Positions 11,470-24,112 are shown, counted from the first letter of the stretch. The stretch is DNA of 64,000 nucleotides from Eriocheir sinensis (GCF_024679095.1 NW_026112164.1:62001-126000); one strand, 5' to 3'. Numbers and translations: made by a program. Notes: generated by a model not told the origin, from the letters alone.

Positions 11470-13300
11470 GAAAGAAAGAAGGGAAAGAGAAGTGATGAAT
11501 GGAGAAAGGAAGAAGGGAAAGAAAAGTGATGAATGGAGAAAGAAAGAAGGGAAAGAAAAGTGATGAATGGAGAAAGAAAGAAGGGAAAGAAAAGTGATGA
11601 ATGGAGAAAGGATGAAGGAAAGAAAAGTGATGAATGGAGAAACGAAGAAGGAAAGAAAAGTGATGAATGGAGAAACGAAGAAGGAAAGAAAAGTGATGAA
11701 TGGAGAAAGAAAGAAGGAAAGAAAAGTGATGAATGGAGAAACGAAGAAGGAAAGAAAAGTGATGAATGGAGAAACGAAGAAGGAAAGAAAAGTGATGAAT
11801 GGAGAAACGAAGAAGGGAAAGAAAAGTGATGAATGGAGAAAGAAAGAAGGGAAAGAAAAGTGATGAATGGAGAAAGGAAGAAGGGAAAGAAAAGTGATGA
11901 ATGGAGAAAGAAAGAAGGTTAAGAAAAGTGATGAATGGAGAAAGGAAGTGAAAGAAAAGTGATGAATGGAGAAAGAAAGAAGGGAAAGAAAAGTGATGAA
12001 TGGAGAAAGAAAGAAGGGAAAAGTGATGAATGGAGAAACGAAGAAGGAAAGAAAAGTGATGAATGGAGAAACGAAGAAGGAAAGAAAAGTGATGAATGGA
12101 GAAAGAAAGAAGGAAAGAAAAGTGATGAATGGAGAAACGATGAAGGGAAAGAAAAGTGATGAATGGAAAACGAAGAAGGAATGAAAAGTGATGAATGGAG
12201 AAAGGAAGAAGGAAAGAAAAGTGATGAATGGAGAAAGAAAGAAGGAAAGAAAAGTGATGAATGGAGAAACGAAGAAGGAAAGAAAAGTGATGAATGGAGA
12301 AAGGAAGAAGGAAAGAAAAGTGATGAATGGAGAAACGAAGAAGGAAAGAATAGTGATGAATGGAGATAGAAAGATTGGAATGAAAATTTATGAATGGAGA
12401 AACGAAGAAGGGAAAGAAAAGTGATGAATGGAGAAGGAAAGAAGGGAAAGAAAAGTGATGAATGGAGAAGGAAAGAAGGGAAAGAAAAGTGATGAATGGA
12501 GAAGGAAAGAAGGGAAAGAAAAGTGATGAATGGAGAAAGAAAGAAGGGAAAGAAAAGTGATGAATGGAGAAAGGAAGAAGGGAAAGAAAAGTGATGAATG
12601 GAGAAGGAAAGAAGGGAAAGAAAAGTGATGAATGGAGAAAGAAAGAAGGGAAAGAAAAGTGATGAATGGAGAAAGGAAGAAGGGAAAGAAAAGTGATGAA
12701 TGGAGAAGGAAAGAAGGGAAAGAAAAGTGATGAATGGAGAAGGAAAGAAGGGAAAGAAAAGTGATGAATGGAGAAGGAAAGAAGGGAAAGAAAAGTGATG
12801 AATGGAGGAAGAAAGAAGGGAAAGAAGTGATGAATGGAGAAGGAAAGAAGGGAAAGAAAAGTGATGAATGGAGAAGGAAAGAAGGGAAAGAAAAGTGATG
12901 AATGGAGAAGGAAAGAAGGGAAAGAAAAGTGATGAATGGAGGAAGAAAGAAGGGAAAGAAATGATGAATGGAGAAGGAAAGAAGGGAAAGAAAAGTGATG
13001 AATGGAGAAGGAAAGAAGGGAAAGAAAAGTGATGAATGGAGAAAGGAAGAAGGGAAAGAAAAGTGATGAACGGAGAGAGAAAGAAGGGAAAGAAACGTGA
13101 TGAATGGAGAAGGAAAGAAGGGAAAGAAAAGTGATGAATGGAGGAAGAAAGAAGGGGAAGAAGTGATGAATGGAGAAAGAAAGAAGGGAAAGAAAAGTGA
13201 TGAACGGAGAGAGAAAGAAGGGAAAGAAAAGTGATGAATGAAGAAAGGAAGAAGGGAAAGAAAAGTGATGAATGAAGAAAGAAAGAAGGGAAAGAGAATT
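11470..13300 (+). repeat. Purine-rich ~34 bp minisatellite, about 50 units
   Basis: The unit reads GAAAAGTGATGAATGGAGAA followed by a GAAAGAAGGGAAA-type segment. Units of 30-35 bp repeat for 1.8 kb, with variants (AAACGAAG, AAGGAAAG) in runs that suggest local expansions. The plus strand is almost entirely purine. The 670- and 592-residue frames on the minus strand translate this array and are not proteins. Confidence 0.95.
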
Positions 13301-13785
13301 GGAGAAAGAAAAAGACGGTGACGAAGAGGAAAAGATAAAGCAAAAAATAGAAAAAAACACGAATTTCCCTACAAAACCTCAGAACCCCCCAAAACGTGAA
13401 TAACCAAAAACAGGAAAGGAAAAACACAAAACAAAAGAATAACAGGAATGAGTGAATAAACAAATGAAGGGGGGCAGAAGGGAAAGAGAAGTAACTGGTG
13501 AATGAAAAAAAGAAAAAGAAGGCAAAGAAAAGGAGAAAATGAAGAAAAAATAGAAAATAACATGCGAATAAATAAATGGAGAGGGAATGAAGGGAAAGAG
13601 AAGTAAATGATGAATGAAAAAAAGAAAGACGGCAAAGAAAAGGGGATGAAGAAGAGAAAGAATAACTAGAAAAAAAATAATGCGAGTTTGTACGCAAAAC
13701 ATCACCACACCAAAAACTGACTGACTAAAAAGAGGAAAAGGAAGACATAAACAAAACAAAGGAAGAGAAAGATGGGACAGTATTT

Positions 13786-13786
<1 letters not shown>

Positions 13787-13868
<82 letters not shown>
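13787..13868. repeat. (GT)n microsatellite
   Basis: About 80 bp of pure GT. Confidence 0.96.
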
Positions 13869-13870
<2 letters not shown>

Positions 13871-13974
13871 GGGAAACACAAGCCACAAATTTATCCTGCA
13901 ACATCAGCAAACCAAATTCTTTCATTCCGGAGGTGCGGCGCGGCGCCATACATATACCATAACTTTCTTCTCGC

Positions 13975-15225
13975 CTCCCAACCTGATACGAGACTCCTGC
14001 GCTTCGATGTGAGGGAAGACCAAGGGAAGGTGTGATAAAAGGTCCAGGAAAACAAAATCCAGTCACGTTATTTGTATTTGGGAGCAAGACGAAGATAATG
14101 AGTTCTTGGTCCATATTCCTACCTTCTGAAACTGTCTCGAGGTGAGGGAAGACCAAGGGAAGGTATATTGAAAAGTCTAAGAAAACATAATCCAGCCACG
14201 TCATTTATCTAGTTGGAAGCAAAGCGAAAAAGAATATGTTTTTAGGCCAGTATTCCAACCTGATATGATTCTTCTGCTTGTGTCTCGAGGTGAGGGAAGA
14301 CCAAGAGAAGGTATATTAAAAGGTCTAAGAAAACATAATCCAGCCACGTCATCTACCTAGTTGGAAGCAAAGCGAAAAAGAATATGTTTTTAGGCCAATA
14401 TTCCAACCTGATATGATTCTTCTGCTTGTGTCTCGAGGTGGGGGAAGACCAAGAGAAGGTATATTAAAAGGTCTAAGAAAACATAATCCAGCCACGTCAT
14501 CTACCTAGTTGGAAGCAAAGCGAAAAAGAATATGTTTTTAGGCCAATATTCCAACCTGATATGATTCTTCTGCTTGTGTCTCGAGGTGAGGGGAAGATCA
14601 AGGGGAGGTATACTATAAGGTCTACCAAAACGAACTAAAGGCAAGTCATTTATAGTAGCAAGGCGAAGTTAATGAGTTTTTGGGATCCTTATTCCAACCT
14701 GATATGATTCTTCTCCTTCTGCCTCGAGGTGAAGGAAGACTAAGGGAAGGTTTAATATAAGGTCTGGGGAAAAAAAAATCTAGCCACGTTATTTGTAGTT
14801 TAAAGCAAGACGAAGATAATGAGTTTTAGGCCAATATTCCAACCCCACTTCTACGCTTGTCTCCAGGTGAGGGAAAGACAAACGAAGGTATAATATATGG
14901 TCTAGGAAGATAAAGTCCAGCCACGTTATTTGTATTTGGGAGTAAGGCGAAGAGAATGAGTTTTAGGCCTGATACGAGACTCCACTTCTGTCTCGAGGTG
15001 AGGGAAGGCCAAGGGAAGGTATATAATAAGGTCTAGCAAAGCATAATCCAGCCACGTTATTTATAGTTTGAAGCAAGACGAATATAATTAGTCTTTTGGC
15101 AATTATTCCAACCCGATATGATTTTTCCCCCTCTGTCTCGAGGTGAGGGACGACCAAGGGAACGAAAATATAAGGTCTAGAAAACAAAATCCAGCCACAT
15201 TATTTTCGTAGCTGGAGGCAAAAAG
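13975..15225 (+). repeat. ~148 bp tandem array, about eight units
   Basis: Each unit holds CAACCTGATATGATTCTTC, TGTCTCGAGGTGAGGGAAGA, an AAGGTCTA word, AATCCAGCCACGT and a TTTTAGGCCAATATTCC-type end. Units at about 14250-14580 are nearly identical and the flanking ones are diverged. Confidence 0.88.
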
Positions 15226-15249
15226 AAGAGAATTATTTTTGTGCGTCCA

Positions 15250-15380
15250 TACTCCAAAACATTTCTGGATTTATACATTTCCCAAAAGTTGGTAAGGCTT
15301 TCCAAGAGGCTGTTGTTGTATTTCCATGGGTAGTTTTATGAGCCTTGTGATAGTCTGAAAAGGCCGAACGTGAAAACATG
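15250..15380 (+). mobile_element. Partial MITE-A between opposed 148 bp units
   Basis: GTAAGGCTTTCCAAGAGGCT, TTTCCATGGGTAGTTTTATG and a GAACGTGAA word identify the MITE-A body. The 3' third is missing. Confidence 0.6.
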
Positions 15381-15439
15381 TGGTGCCTTTCTTTTACGTA
15401 TAGTTGTTGTGTAGGAGTCATAACGTTAACGTTAACTCT

Positions 15440-15665
15440 TTATATTCGTCTGCTTGAAACTATTAATAACGTGGCTGGATTATGTTTTCTTAGACCTTTC
15501 AATATACCTTCCCTTGGTCTTCCCTCACCCCGAGACACAAGCAGAAGAATCATATCAGGTTGAAATAAAGGCCAAAAACTCATTATAATCGCCTTCCTTG
15601 AAACTATAAATAACGTGGCAGGAGTGTGTTTTGTTAGACCTTATTTTATACCTTCCTTTGGTGTC
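15440..15665 (-). repeat. Inverted copies of the 148 bp unit
   Basis: The reverse complement of the 13975-15225 unit appears about 1.5 times (AATAACGTGGCTGGATTATG, CCTTGGTCTTCCCTCACC, an AGAATCATATCAGGTTG-like word). A C-run and (CA)n follow at 15673-15703. Confidence 0.82.
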
Positions 15666-15744
15666 CCGCAGCCCCCCCCCCCCCCACACACACACACACA
15701 CAGCCTCGCAGGAAACATATGGCAGGGCATTAGTGGGCGGCGTT

Positions 15745-16010
15745 GTTAATCCAGGCTACAGCAAGGATTAATGGGCCCTTAGAGTGTTGGCGTGAATCAT
15801 GTCTTTTAGATTACGTAACTCAGCAAGGGTAAACGGACCCCTATGTGAGTGCTTCCTCCTCCATCTGAGTCTCTTTTGTTTAATCCAGGTTACAAACATG
15901 AATAAAGGACCCCTATAGTGTTTCCTCTTCCCTCTGAATCAGTTGTGTTCACGTGAATCATGTCTGTTCATTACCTAACTCAGCAAGGATCAATGGAGCC
16001 CTAAAGTGAC
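15745..16010 (+). repeat. Degenerate tandem repeat
   Basis: CAGCAAGGRTNAAT, GTGAATCATGTCT and CTTCCTCTTCCCTCTGA-type words recur two to three times across about 265 bp. Confidence 0.5.
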
Positions 16011-16011
16011 T

Positions 16012-16051
16012 GCCTATTCCAGACTCCTTACGTTCTTATGTTCTTATGTAA
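16012..16051 (+). mobile_element. CR1-like 3' tail fragment
   Basis: CAGACTCCTTACGTTC followed by repeats of TTCTTATG matches the tail of the CR1-like fragment at 16960-17147. Only the last ~40 bp is present. Confidence 0.55.
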
Positions 16052-16129
16052 CCCTGTAGTGCCTCCTCTACCATATTTCTTTGTTCACCTATATCACGCC
16101 TTTATCGTTCCCCAGCTCATGTTAACCTT

Positions 16130-16632
16130 ACCATATAAGCAAGTTAAATGTGTAGTAATAGAAAGTAGAAGTAAGGCAGCAGCGTAGGTCTTGTATAACT
16201 CATAGAGGGAATACCAAACACGCGAGTTAGATGTATAAGTAATAGAAAGTTTAAGTAAGGTAGAAGCGTAGGTCTTGTATAACTCATAGAGGGAATACCA
16301 AATACGCGAGTTAGATGTATAAGTAATAGAAAGTTTAAGTAAGGTAGCAGCGTAGGTCTTGTATAACTCATAGAGGGAATACCAAACACGCGAGTTAGAT
16401 GTATAAGTAATAGAAAGTTTAAGTCAGGTAGAAGCGTAGGTCTTGTATAACTCATAGAGGGAATACCAAATACGCGAGTTAGATGTATAAGTAATAGAAA
16501 GTTTAAGTAAGGTAGAAGCGTAGGTCTTGTATAACTCATAGAGGGAATACCAAACACGCGAGTTAGATGTATAAGTAATAGAAAGTTTAAGTCAGGTAGA
16601 AGCGTAGGTCTTGTATAACTCATGAAGGGAAG
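16130..16632. repeat. 84 bp minisatellite, about six units
   Basis: Near-identical 84 bp units contain GTAGGTCTTGTATAACTCAT and AATACCAAACACGCGAG. The period is a multiple of three, so the minus strand stays open as a 28-residue repeat (16144-16638). I treat that frame as a by-product. Confidence 0.93.
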
Positions 16633-16639
16633 CAACAAC

Positions 16640-17455
16640 TCCGAGACATAAATATTCGTTCTTGCTTGATAAAAAAGTCTTGTAGAGGTCTTGTATATCT
16701 CATAGACTTAAATATCTCGGAAACAACTATGATCGACATCAAAGCATAAATGGAAGTCGTGTTTCCTCATATAGTGAAGTATCTCGGAAACATTTATATT
16801 CATCCCCGCTTGATAAGCTAAAGTGCGAGCAAAGTATTTATAGAAGTCTTGTGTATCTCGTAAAGTGGAATAATAACTCGGAAAACACTAATACTCGTGC
16901 TTGTTTGATAAAAGAAAAGCGAAACTAAAGCATAAATATGACTCTTGAATGTCTAATAGAGTGGTGGATGAGTGTAACAGGCTTGGCAGTCGTGTTGTGG
17001 ATGCCAATACAATAGATACATTCAAGAAAAGGTTGGTTAAATTTATGGATAGTGAGGTTAGATGGGGTTAGGCTTACAGGAGCTGCCTTGTACAGGTGTA
17101 TATAGGTATATAGTAGACTCCTTATGTTCTTATGTTCTTATGAAACATTTATATTTCTGTTTACTCGATAAAGACAAAAATAGAGATACCAAAACATAAA
17201 TATAAATCTTGTACATCTCAGTGTAAAGTATTTAGTAAACATTATTATTTCTGCTCACTTGATAAATAAAGCGATACCCAAACATAAACAGAAATCTTGT
17301 ATAGCTCGAAGAGTGAAAAATAGATATAGGAAACACTAATATTTCTGCCTCCTCGATGAAAAAAGTGATACCAAACCATAAATAGAAATCTCGTACATCT
17401 TAAAGAATGAAGAATTTAGCAAACATTAATATTTATGCTTCCTCGATAAAAAAAA
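16640..17455. repeat. Degenerate ~105 bp array interrupted by a LINE tail
   Basis: Units share CTTGATAAAAAAAG-type, CAAARCATAAATAGAAATC, CTTGTACATCTC and GGAAACAYTAATATT words. The array is split by a CR1-like insertion at 16960-17147 and ends in an A-run. It may be a diverged relative of the adjacent 84 bp array, since both carry a TCTTGTATAACTCATAG-like word. Confidence 0.65.
16960..17147 (+). mobile_element. CR1-like LINE 3' end (5'-truncated)
   Basis: The translation includes VVDECNRLGSRVV and ANTIDTFKKRLVKFMDS, resembling the C-terminus of CR1/L2-clade reverse transcriptase ORFs, where a V-N-x-W/L-N-x-L motif precedes the stop. A short 3' region ends in TTCTTATG repeats. Only about 190 bp remains. 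Confidence 0.7.
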
Positions 17456-17689
17456 AAAAAAAGCATCCACAATTTCAATACATGCGCTAGCTGCAACAAA
17501 TCTTCGTAACCTTGCAACCTTGAACAAACCTCACACACAATAATCAGGACAGCAAAAATTCTCCCCGCCAAAGTACATTAATTAAAGACTTACAACCAGG
17601 AATTCGCTCCGCCTCCTCTCTTTTTTTCTGTTCAGCGCGGACTAAACCAATACCGCCGAGCTGCAGCAGGAGCCAGGTGTAGCGAGGGT

Positions 17690-17997
17690 AAGTTAGTCAC
17701 ACAATGGTATAACTATTTACTGTTTATTTTCACCTCCTTAACAAAACAATAAGAGAAAGACGCAAAAAGAAACACCATCTCTCACCTACACACCAAACAA
17801 AGCACACGAGTTGGGTCCTTTGGAAATAGATTACACACTTTTTCATTCCTCTGTTTACTTTCACCTTCAAGCAAAAAGGAAGAAAAACATTGTCTCACCT
17901 GGGCACACCTAACAAAACGTATAAGAGTTGGGTATTCCGGAAAAGACACACACACTACTTTTCATCACTTTTCATTCCTCTTTCTGTTTATCTCCTC

Positions 17998-18059
<62 letters not shown>

Positions 18060-18130
18060 ATAAAACTAAAGAAAAAACAATTCCCACTTATGTACACCTG
18101 ACAAAGCAGTAACATCCGGGAAAGGTTTAC
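17690..18130. repeat. Degenerate ~150 bp tandem repeat with (CAA)n
   Basis: ATTCCTCTGTTTACTTTCACC, CACCTAACAAAACGTATAAG and AGTTGGGT words recur about 2.5 times. A (CAA)n microsatellite at 17999-18059 sits inside the third unit. Confidence 0.65.
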
Positions 18131-18710
18131 AGGCACCATTCATCGGCCAGCGGGTGAGACAAAATAATAACACAGCAACACGCGGCACGAGGGCACGTGT
18201 GGGGGACAGGGAGCCGGAGAGGAGTCCAGCCAGGCAGAAGAGGCTTGACAAACGCCGCCCAGGCTAAGAAGAAGACTTCGTTTGGACAGCCTGTAATAAT
18301 TCTGGGTGTGAATCTATTTATGAGTTTTTAAGACAAACTGACAAACAACCGGGAGGACGGTGAAGGAAATGTTGTTCACTTCCTCGGGCGATAAAAACAA
18401 CACAGCGTCGATCACACTCGCGTCACACTCAAGTCCTTTCACGGGTTCCGGAGAGAAGATTCCTCCGCCGATGAAAGTAACGCAACGCAAAAACTTGTCC
18501 TTTCCTTGTTCATAAATGTTGATTCCTTTGTCCGAAAAATAAACCGTCGCAAAAACCTAGATCCTTTTTTTGTTCCTAAAAGTTGATTCATTTTTTGTTC
18601 CTTAAACTTAGGTTTTTGTTACTAAAAACTTGAATCCTTTCATTGTTCCCATATAATTGATTCCTCTTTTGTTCCTAAAACTTTAATTTTTTTTGTGGGG
18701 GGGTAAATTT

Positions 18711-19917
<1,207 letters not shown>

Positions 19918-20095
19918 AATAATACCTTTTTTTGTTCCTAAAACTTAAAATTCCTTCTTTGTTCCTAAAATTTATTCTTTTTTGTGTTACTTAAACTTAA
20001 AAAAATATTTGTCCCTAAAATTTGATTCCTTTTTGTGTTCCTTAAACTTAAATCCTTTATTCGTTCCTAAAGTTTTTTTTGTGTGTGTTCCCCAA

Positions 20096-20274
20096 CCCGG
20101 TAGCAGCGGGGATCATGGTTCTTAATGGTCCCTCTAAGGGAGAAAAATTAGAAAAAATCATCACTCCCACAAACCATTTCATAATATATATCAAAGCATT
20201 TGTGATCAGTTTATGTATCATCTATTTTGGGGGGTTAAATCATGGCACAAATTTGGCCCGTCGCGGCTACCTGG
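20096..20274 (-). mobile_element. piggyBac-like MITE, copy 1
   Basis: The ends CCCGGTAGCAGCGGGG and CCCGTCGCGGCTACCTGG are imperfect inverted repeats. The flanks (CCAA and CTAA) are one mismatch from TTAA. The body matches the reverse complement of 43641-43874. It is 179 bp with no coding capacity and sits inside the TTCCTAAA array. Confidence 0.65.
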
Positions 20275-21902
20275 CTAAACTTATCCTTCATTTGTTCCTA
20301 AAATTTGATTCGTTTTTGTGTTCCTTAAACTTAAAAATTTATTTGTCCCTAAAATTTGATTCCTTTTTGTGTTCCTTAAATTAAAAAAATTATTTGTCCC
20401 TAAAATTTGATTCCTTTTTGTGTTCCTTAAACTTAAAAATTTATTTGTCCCTAAAATTTGATTCCTTTTTGTGTTCCTTAAATTTAAAAATTCATTTGTC
20501 CCTAAAATTTGATTCCTTTTTGTGTTCCTTAAATTTAAAAATTCATTTGTCCCTAAAATTTGATTTCTTTTTGTGATCCTTAAATTTAAGAATTCATTTG
20601 TTCCTAAAATTTGATTCCTTTTGTGTTCCTTAAACTTAAATCCATCATTTGTTCCTAAAATTTAATTCCTTTTTGTGTTCCTTTAACTTAAATTCTTCAT
20701 TTGTTCCTAAAATTTAATTCCTTTTTGTGTTCCTTTAACTTAAATTCTTCATTTGTTCCTAATATTTAATTCCTTTTTGTGTTCCTTTAACTTAAATTCT
20801 TCATTTGTTCCTAATATTTAATTCCTTTTTGTGTTCCTTTAACTTAAAACCTTCATTTGTTCCTAAAATTTGGTTCCTTTTTGTGTTCCTTTAACTTGAA
20901 TCTTTTATTCGTTCCTAAAATTTGGTTCCTTTTTGTGTTCCTTTAACTTGAATCTTTTATTCGTTCCTAAAATTTGGTTCCTTTTTGTGTTTCTTTAACT
21001 TAAATCTTTTTTTGTCCCTAGAATTTGATTCCTTTTTGTGTTCCTTTAACTTAAATCCTTTTTTTGTCTCTAAATTTGATTCCTTTTCTTCCTAAACCTT
21101 AATTCCTCTGATTTTTTTTCTTCCTTTTTTGTTTGTATTTTTTTGTTCCTTTTTTTTTTTTTTCCTTTTTCCTTTTTGTATTTTTTTGTTCCTTTTTTTG
21201 TTTTTTGCTTTTTTTTCCTTTTTCCTTTTTGTATTTTTTTGTTCCTTTTTCTTTTTTGTATTTTTTTTCCTTTTTCCTTTTTGTATTTTTTTGTTCCTTT
21301 TTTTGTTTTTTGTATTTTTTGTTCCTTTTTCGTTTTTTTGTATTTTTTTGTTCCTTTTCGTTTTTTGTATTTTTTATTCCTTTTTTGTTCCTAAACCTCA
21401 ATTCCTTTCTTTGTTCCTAAAACTTGAATCCTTTTCTTGTTCCTTAAACTAAAATCCTTTTCTTGTTCCTTAAACTTAAATCCTTTTCTTGTTCCTTAAA
21501 CTAAAATCCTTTTCTTGTTCCTTAAACTTGAATCCTTTTCTTGTTCCTTAAACTAAAATCCTTTTCTTGTTCCTTAAACTTAAATCCTTTTCTTGTTCCT
21601 TAAACTAAAATCCTTTTCTTGTTCCTTAAACTTGAATCCTTTTCTTGTTCCTTAAACTAAAATCCTTTTCTTGTTCCTTAAACTTAAATCCTTTCTTTCT
21701 TTTCCAAATATCGATTCCAGTGTCCGTAAAGCAAACCGTCGCACACTGCTATTGTCCTCCCTCGCTGTTTTCCTCGGTATGTTCCTAAATCAGTCACTCC
21801 TTCGCGTGCTGCGCTAACACGCACACACGCTTCAATCCTGGCGCTGTTTGGCACCGGCTGTGACCTGCGCGGCGACAGTCATAGGTCACCTCCGCCTCAC
21901 CA

Positions 21903-23486
21903 CTAGGCGGTGTCCTGTGCCTGCCACTCCGCCAGCAGCGCCCTCACGACCTCGTAACAGTCAAGGACGCCCTGCCTGGCGCCCCTGATCTGCATTTTCT
22001 TCTTGACGGGGTTCATGAAGACAAGGACACCGTACTGGCACCCCAGGTGCTCCAGGAAGCTCCCGTTAGGTCCCTCAAGGCGCAGCCAGAACCTCGGGGG
22101 CACGTACAGGCAGCGGCGCACCACTGAGGAAGACTCGTCCGCCTCCTGCACGGGCGGGGGCTTGCAGGACTCCTCTGAGGCAGGAGTCTCCCTTCCCTGG
22201 TCCTGGGAAGATGGACCAAGGCCTCCTGCCTCGTGAGGAGGGGTGCCAAGCCCTGGGAGCTCCTGGAACTGAGCGGCCTGGACCAACGATGGTCCTGTGA
22301 CCTGCGACGGCCCGTCCGTTACCAATGGGCCAGGCGTGGCCTCCTCCTGGCCTCGCCCAGTGGCCTGGGCAGCAGGGTCACAGGCATCGTCTCCCGTGCT
22401 GCTGACTGGCGGGGGTTGGCACCCCAGGGCCATGTCGGCCACAGGAGGGGCCATGTCATGGCACTCCCGGGCCATGTCGGCCACTGTGGAGGCCACGTCA
22501 GCCACAGGGGAGGCCATGTCGTGGCACTCCCGGGCCATGTCGGCCACTGTGGAGGCCACGTCAGCCACAGGGGAGGCCACGTCAGCCACAGGGGAGGCCA
22601 TGTCGTGGCACTCCCGGGCCATGTCGGCCACTGTGGAGGCCACGTCGGCTACAGGGGAGGCCATGTCGGCCACTGTGGAGGCCACGTCGGCCACAGGGGA
22701 GGCCATGTCGTGGCACTCCCGGGCCATGTCGGCCACTGTGGAGGTGACGTCGGCCACTGGGGAGGCCATGTCGTGGCTCGCCTGGGCCCCGGCGGCCACG
22801 GGGCAGGGCAGGACGTGGTTCGCCTCAATTACGGGACCAGACGAGGCAGCCTTAGGGCGCCCAGCGACCCGCCGCTTGTAGCGCCTCTTGCTGAGGACAC
22901 TGACAACCGAGGGCCGGGCCGGCTTTCCTGGGCAGCCTTTGGGCCTGTCCGTCCCGGGCTGAACCTCACCGCCTGGCGCCTCACCAGGGGGCACGACTTC
23001 CCTGGCGGCCTCAGCGGGCTGCTGCTGCTGCAGCTGGGGGCGCCGGGCGAGTCTCAGCAGCAGGCAGCCGCACACAGCCAGAAGGGCGGCCAGCACGGTG
23101 ACGGAGGCGGCGCGGGCCGCTGCCAGCAGGAGGTTTGCCCGGAAGGCCAGGTGCTCCTGCTGCGCCTGCTCCACCTCCCTCTCCAGGCAGGACAGATAGC
23201 TGTCAGCGCCGTACAGCCGCTGCAGCATCTCCGTCCAGCCTCCGCCTAGTGGGACGTCGCACTCACGGAGGGGGTCCCGCGGGGGGGCCAGCCAGCCGGC
23301 GGCGGCCAGACGCTCCCGCAGGCGGCCCACGAGGGTGGTGTGGGGGCCGGCGGCCCGCCACTCCCGCGCTGTCTGCTGCAGCCTCCAGGAGTGCAACAGG
23401 AGGGTCCACGTGTCTGGCAGGCACAGCAAGGTGCACAGCGCCAGGCACAGCACCTCGAGAACTTTCAGCATGCCAAGGGTTTTCAT
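21903..23486 (-). CDS. Membrane-anchored KH-like domain protein with internal repeats (527 aa)
   Basis: Single open frame, not a family I can name. Residues 1-24 form a hydrophobic signal or signal-anchor segment. Residues about 117-147 are a second strong membrane segment, followed by RLARR and a basic cluster KRRYKRR at 200-206. Residues 238-355 are a tandem block of 11- and 21-residue units (SPVADVASTVADMA, ARECHDMA). 356-458 is P/G/Q-rich. 459-521 resembles a type I KH domain: GPNG at 472-475 in the GxxG position, then LEHLGCQYGVLV, an IRG strand and a final helix. KH domains bind single-stranded nucleic acid, so a membrane-tethered RNA-binding role is inferred. An in-frame TAA lies 18 nt before the ATG, fixing this start unless a 5' exon is spliced in (TATTTCAG lies 6 nt upstream of the ATG). 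The gene is GC-rich, unlike its flanks. The antisense 338-residue frame is a composition artefact. Confidence 0.65.
   Translation of the reverse strand: MKTLGMLKVLEVLCLALCTLLCLPDTWTLLLHSWRLQQTAREWRAAGPHTTLVGRLRERLAAAGWLAPPRDPLRECDVPLGGGWTEMLQRLYGADSYLSCLEREVEQAQQEHLAFRANLLLAAARAASVTVLAALLAVCGCLLLRLARRPQLQQQQPAEAAREVVPPGEAPGGEVQPGTDRPKGCPGKPARPSVVSVLSKRRYKRRVAGRPKAASSGPVIEANHVLPCPVAAGAQASHDMASPVADVTSTVADMARECHDMASPVADVASTVADMASPVADVASTVADMARECHDMASPVADVASPVADVASTVADMARECHDMASPVADVASTVADMARECHDMAPPVADMALGCQPPPVSSTGDDACDPAAQATGRGQEEATPGPLVTDGPSQVTGPSLVQAAQFQELPGLGTPPHEAGGLGPSSQDQGRETPASEESCKPPPVQEADESSSVVRRCLYVPPRFWLRLEGPNGSFLEHLGCQYGVLVFMNPVKKKMQIRGARQGVLDCYEVVRALLAEWQAQDTA
22425..22790 (-). 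repeat. In-frame GC-rich coding minisatellite
   Basis: The plus strand shows repeated GGCCATGTCGGCCACTGTGG and GAGGCCATGTCGTGGCACTC units of 30-63 bp, all multiples of three. They encode the V-A-D-M-A / C-H-D-M-A block of the KH-like protein. Copy number is probably variable between individuals. Confidence 0.88.
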
Positions 23487-23719
23487 TGTGCACTGAAATA
23501 CTTAACTTTGGGCGCGGAGCGGAAAGGTGGCGAGAAGCGTCCTGACGCAGACTGGGGTGCGTCCCGCGGCGGCTGAGAAACACACGGGACTACCCGCCAC
23601 AGGGGGCGCTGCCCCTGTCGGTTTGTGGCGATGATGCACGCCCGAGGTCTGTTTCAGATGTATAGACTTTTCGCCATGCGCCGATCACGATACGACGTCG
23701 TGCTCTCAAGTAACCTCCT

Positions 23720-23727
<8 letters not shown>

Positions 23728-23771
<44 letters not shown>
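23728..23771. repeat. (CT)n microsatellite
   Basis: About 44 bp of pure CT, just before the tail of a minus-strand SINE-1. Confidence 0.95.
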
Positions 23772-23775
<4 letters not shown>

Positions 23776-23779
23776 GTAT

Positions 23780-24112
23780 GTTTTTTTTTTTACGTCGCAG
23801 CCTATTGCGCCGGTAGGCTTGTTCCCAGTGGGGCCTGATGGTTTGCCCAGCCCATTCTGGCGCAGGCGAGTGTTTATAGTGGCGCCATCTTGTGTTGGCT
23901 CATGTTGCCCCCCGGAACTCATTTTTGAGCCTCTCTTTGGAGAGGTTATCCAGAGCCCGGGTTGATGGGTGGTCTTCAGGCCAGCATGTGGGTAGTCTTA
24001 GGCCACTCGGCGGTGACTGAAAAACCTCAGCTGTGCGGCGGCCAGGATTCGAACCCGCATCCCTCCTGGAGCTCCTGAACGCGGGGCCGTCACGCTAACC
24101 ACTCAGCCAGTC

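Noticed and set aside
11348..13697. 670- and 592-residue open frames on the minus strand, rich in F, S, L, H
   Set aside because: They translate the purine-rich 34 bp minisatellite in two frames. Codon content is only the repeat, and no domain is visible.
16144..16638. 164-residue minus-strand frame with a perfect 28-residue repeat
   Set aside because: The DNA period is 84 bp, a multiple of three, so an open frame is expected by chance. No start context, domain or flanking exon.
22233..23249. 338-residue plus-strand frame antisense to the KH-like gene
   Set aside because: G/H/R-rich antisense shadow caused by high GC and the coding repeat. The minus-strand frame has membrane segments and a domain-like C-terminus.
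24030..24110. tRNA gene (A and B boxes on the minus strand)
   Set aside because: The boxes are good, but acceptor and anticodon stems do not close and the sequence continues into a SINE body with poly(A), so it is a tRNA-derived SINE head.
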